From Pleurocapsa sp. MO_226.B13 (GTDB lineage: Bacteria; Cyanobacteriota; Cyanobacteriia; Cyanobacteriales; Xenococcaceae), in NCBI GenBank assembly GCA_030064795.1, contig JASJEI010000416.1, forward strand, positions 1 to 7,118: 7,118 nt of DNA. The letters run 5' to 3'. Position numbers and translations under genes: made by a program. The notes beneath the pieces are model-generated. The model worked only from the letters and a program-made list of their open reading frames with translations. It ran no database searches and was not told the origin of the DNA. Below are positions 5,882-7,118 of this stretch, piece after piece (position 1 is the first letter of the stretch; each line of letters starts with the position of its first letter).

Positions 5882-5908
5882 CGTCAACGGTTGACCAAAC
5901 TCGTCAAT
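5882..5908. promoter_or_regulatory. GTCAAC palindrome and half-site upstream of the effector-NACHT operon
   Basis: GTCAAC-G-GTTGAC (5883-5895) is a perfect inverted repeat. A further copy CGTCAAT (5902-5908) lies exactly 20 bp, about two helical turns, from CGTCAAC (5882-5888). On the minus strand these give two TTGACG hexamers that could act as -35 elements, although no good -10 at proper spacing is clear. It lies 58-83 bp before the effector start and is a candidate operator-promoter for the operon. Confidence 0.4.
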
Positions 5909-5987
5909 TAGATATTTTTTACAGATTAGCTCTATTGGACACGAGCGATCGCCTGCTTTCCCCTATGCTTGTCCCCCCAAAAACTCA

Positions 5988-7118
5988 TCATTTCTTCCTC
6001 TTACTCCTGTTCTTCAAAACCTTTAGTATCTCTGCAACTGGGACTTTTTCATTATTCATCCTTTCTATCAGCGATCGCATTCTCTTAGGAATATATTCAC
6101 AAGATTTAATCAGGCAATTGGGCTTCCGCCCAGCCTTCGGATCGCCCTTCTCCCAGAGTTCGTAATGATAGTAAGTCTGTTTGTACTCCTTACCGTTCTT
6201 CTTAATAGTTCGCCAATAGATTGAACCGCTACCCTCACCCCTTCTCCGTTGATTTTTACTAGGGGATTCAATTTTGCTAGGGTTTATTTCACAAGTGTCG
6301 ATCGCTTCACCATTGATTTTGTCTTGTTCGTCAGAAGAAGTGACAGAACTTTTGCTAGGGTTTATCTGTTTCTCCCCTAGTAAAATCAGAATGTCATTAA
6401 CAGGTAATTTCCTCCCTTCCGCTTCGCAAACCCTATCTAACAACTTTTTGGGGATATATAAGGAGCGTTTTTTACCACCTTCGACCCAATGATAATAAGC
6501 CTGTTGATAGTCTTTGCCATTCCTGGTGACAGTGCGATAGTGAATTGAACCATTCCCCTCTCCTTTTCTGCGGCGTGTTTTGCGTTGGATATTTTTACTA
6601 GGGGATAAATCTTTGCTAGGGTTTTTGTCGATCTGTCCGACACTTTTACTGAAGTCGGGATAGACAAACAGCTTAGAAACGGTAATGGTTGAATCTGAAT
6701 CTGGGATGTAAACAGTAAAGCGATCGCCCAAATCCTTCTTGATTATCCCTTTAACTTCATCTTGTTTGGGCTGCTTGACTATACAAGGAATTGAGATATA
6801 GGACTCGGCGGAGGGCAACGGCTGCTTGTCCTGGAGTAACTGTTCGTCCTGCGAGGTATCTGGCTCTGATTCTTCCTGGCGTTCTGTTGGGGACAGACAA
6901 TCGAACCAGTTCGGGGGAAATCCCATAATCATCGCGATCGCTTCGCTGCCTAACTGTGAGCCATTGGGAATCAAGCCTTTGTCTCGAAACCATTTCTCGC
7001 ACTTGGTCTGCCCAGCAGGTCTGCTCGTAGAGGATACGTTGCTCGTCAGGGTAGGAAATGATAAATAGTCTGAATCTTTGTTGCCCAGAGCCAAGGCTTG
7101 CTGCCGAGACTGTTTCAA
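5988..7118 (-). CDS. C-terminal part of a DNA methyltransferase-like protein with two basic modules (5' end outside the window)
   Basis: The frame is open to the right edge, so the true start is probably upstream; the TTG at the very edge is unlikely to be the start. Of the 376 visible residues, 19-75 (LSFPTLTSNVSS, then a conserved-looking stretch ending MGFPPNWFD, 65-73) resemble the end of a cytosine-type DNA methyltransferase, where a QGFP-x-x-W-like segment is usual. The catalytic motifs would lie outside the window. Residues 106-157 form a small beta-rich domain (KGIIKKDLGDRFTVYIPDSD, then ITVSKLFVYPDF). Two basic modules follow, about 182-248 and 291-368, each preceded by an NPSK/SPSK linker and each homologous to the C terminus of the KilA-N protein at 914-1720. 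The protein probably binds DNA. The basic ending NRSKRKK and a TGA stop at 5988 close the gene. Confidence 0.7.
   Translation of the reverse strand: MKQSRQQALALGNKDSDYLSFPTLTSNVSSTSRPAGQTKCEKWFRDKGLIPNGSQLGSEAIAMIMGFPPNWFDCLSPTERQEESEPDTSQDEQLLQDKQPLPSAESYISIPCIVKQPKQDEVKGIIKKDLGDRFTVYIPDSDSTITVSKLFVYPDFSKSVGQIDKNPSKDLSPSKNIQRKTRRRKGEGNGSIHYRTVTRNGKDYQQAYYHWVEGGKKRSLYIPKKLLDRVCEAEGRKLPVNDILILLGEKQINPSKSSVTSSDEQDKINGEAIDTCEINPSKIESPSKNQRRRGEGSGSIYWRTIKKNGKEYKQTYYHYELWEKGDPKAGRKPNCLIKSCEYIPKRMRSLIERMNNEKVPVAEILKVLKNRSKRKK
6009..6251 (-). other. Basic GEG...YIPK module, second copy (C-terminal)
   Basis: Residues 290-370 carry RRRGEGSGSIYWRT, KKNGKEYKQTYYH, YIPKR (342-346) and EKVPVAEILKVL. This copy has a longer charged insert with two cysteines between the aromatic patch and YIPKR than the first copy does. 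Confidence 0.75.
6372..6578 (-). other. Basic GEG...YIPKK module, first copy
   Basis: Residues 181-249 carry RRRKGEGNGSI, TRNGKDYQQAYYHW, YIPKKLL (221-227) and KLPVNDILILLG. The preceding NPSK...SPSKN linker (166-176) is echoed before the second copy (279-289), so linker and module were duplicated together. Confidence 0.75.

Noticed and set aside
6437..7002. Minus-strand frames of 76 and 81 codons inside the methyltransferase-like gene
   Set aside because: They are alternative frames of a gene whose main frame has clear duplicated modules and a continuous 376-codon reading.

Overview
The window looks cyanobacterial. The HIP1 octamer GCGATCGC occurs twelve times, starting at 538, 624, 837, 1850, 1990, 2318, 2569, 2890, 5945, 6071, 6720 and 6934. 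The gene content (ParA, a KilA-N protein, a NACHT ATPase with Ala-X dipeptide repeats, a fragment resembling a DNA methyltransferase) suits a plasmid or plasmid-like accessory region of a cyanobacterium. No replication gene, integrase, rRNA, tRNA or CRISPR array is visible. All supported genes lie on the minus strand, so transcription runs from high to low coordinates.

In transcription order: (1) 7118-5988, the C-terminal part of a protein cut by the window edge. It has a methyltransferase-like segment followed by two tandem copies of a ~70-80 residue basic module. (2) 5825-2968, a two-gene operon joined by a TGATG overlap. It encodes a 154-residue protein with a Bell/HeLo-like N-terminal helical region and a beta-rich C-terminal motif, then a 797-residue NACHT ATPase with its own short beta-prone motif at the N terminus and a C-terminal region built from GCT-NNN hexanucleotide repeats. 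This fits the known layout of bacterial NLR-like sensors that signal to a membrane-active cell-death effector through matching amyloid motifs. (3) 2805-2042, two small genes of unknown function overlapping by one base. (4) 1720-914, a KilA-N protein whose C terminus carries the same basic module seen twice in the first protein. (5) 700-62, a type Ib ParA partition ATPase, overlapped by the start of a small basic protein (68 to beyond the left edge) that is probably its centromere-binding partner.

The non-coding DNA around the partition end is organised. Upstream of parA lies an 80-bp cluster of AAGTGAATAC/CAAGTAGG-type short repeats. A nearly identical 37-bp element occurs upstream of both parA and the KilA-N gene, exactly 1006 bp apart. 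These are good candidates for a centromere and operator shared by the two genes.

The strongest functional idea is the Bell-NACHT pair as an abortive-infection or programmed-death module. Its whole 3-kb operon has no HIP1 site, while the flanking DNA has one about every 340 bp, which suggests separate acquisition. The in-frame 6-bp repeats in its putative sensor region could change length without breaking the frame.
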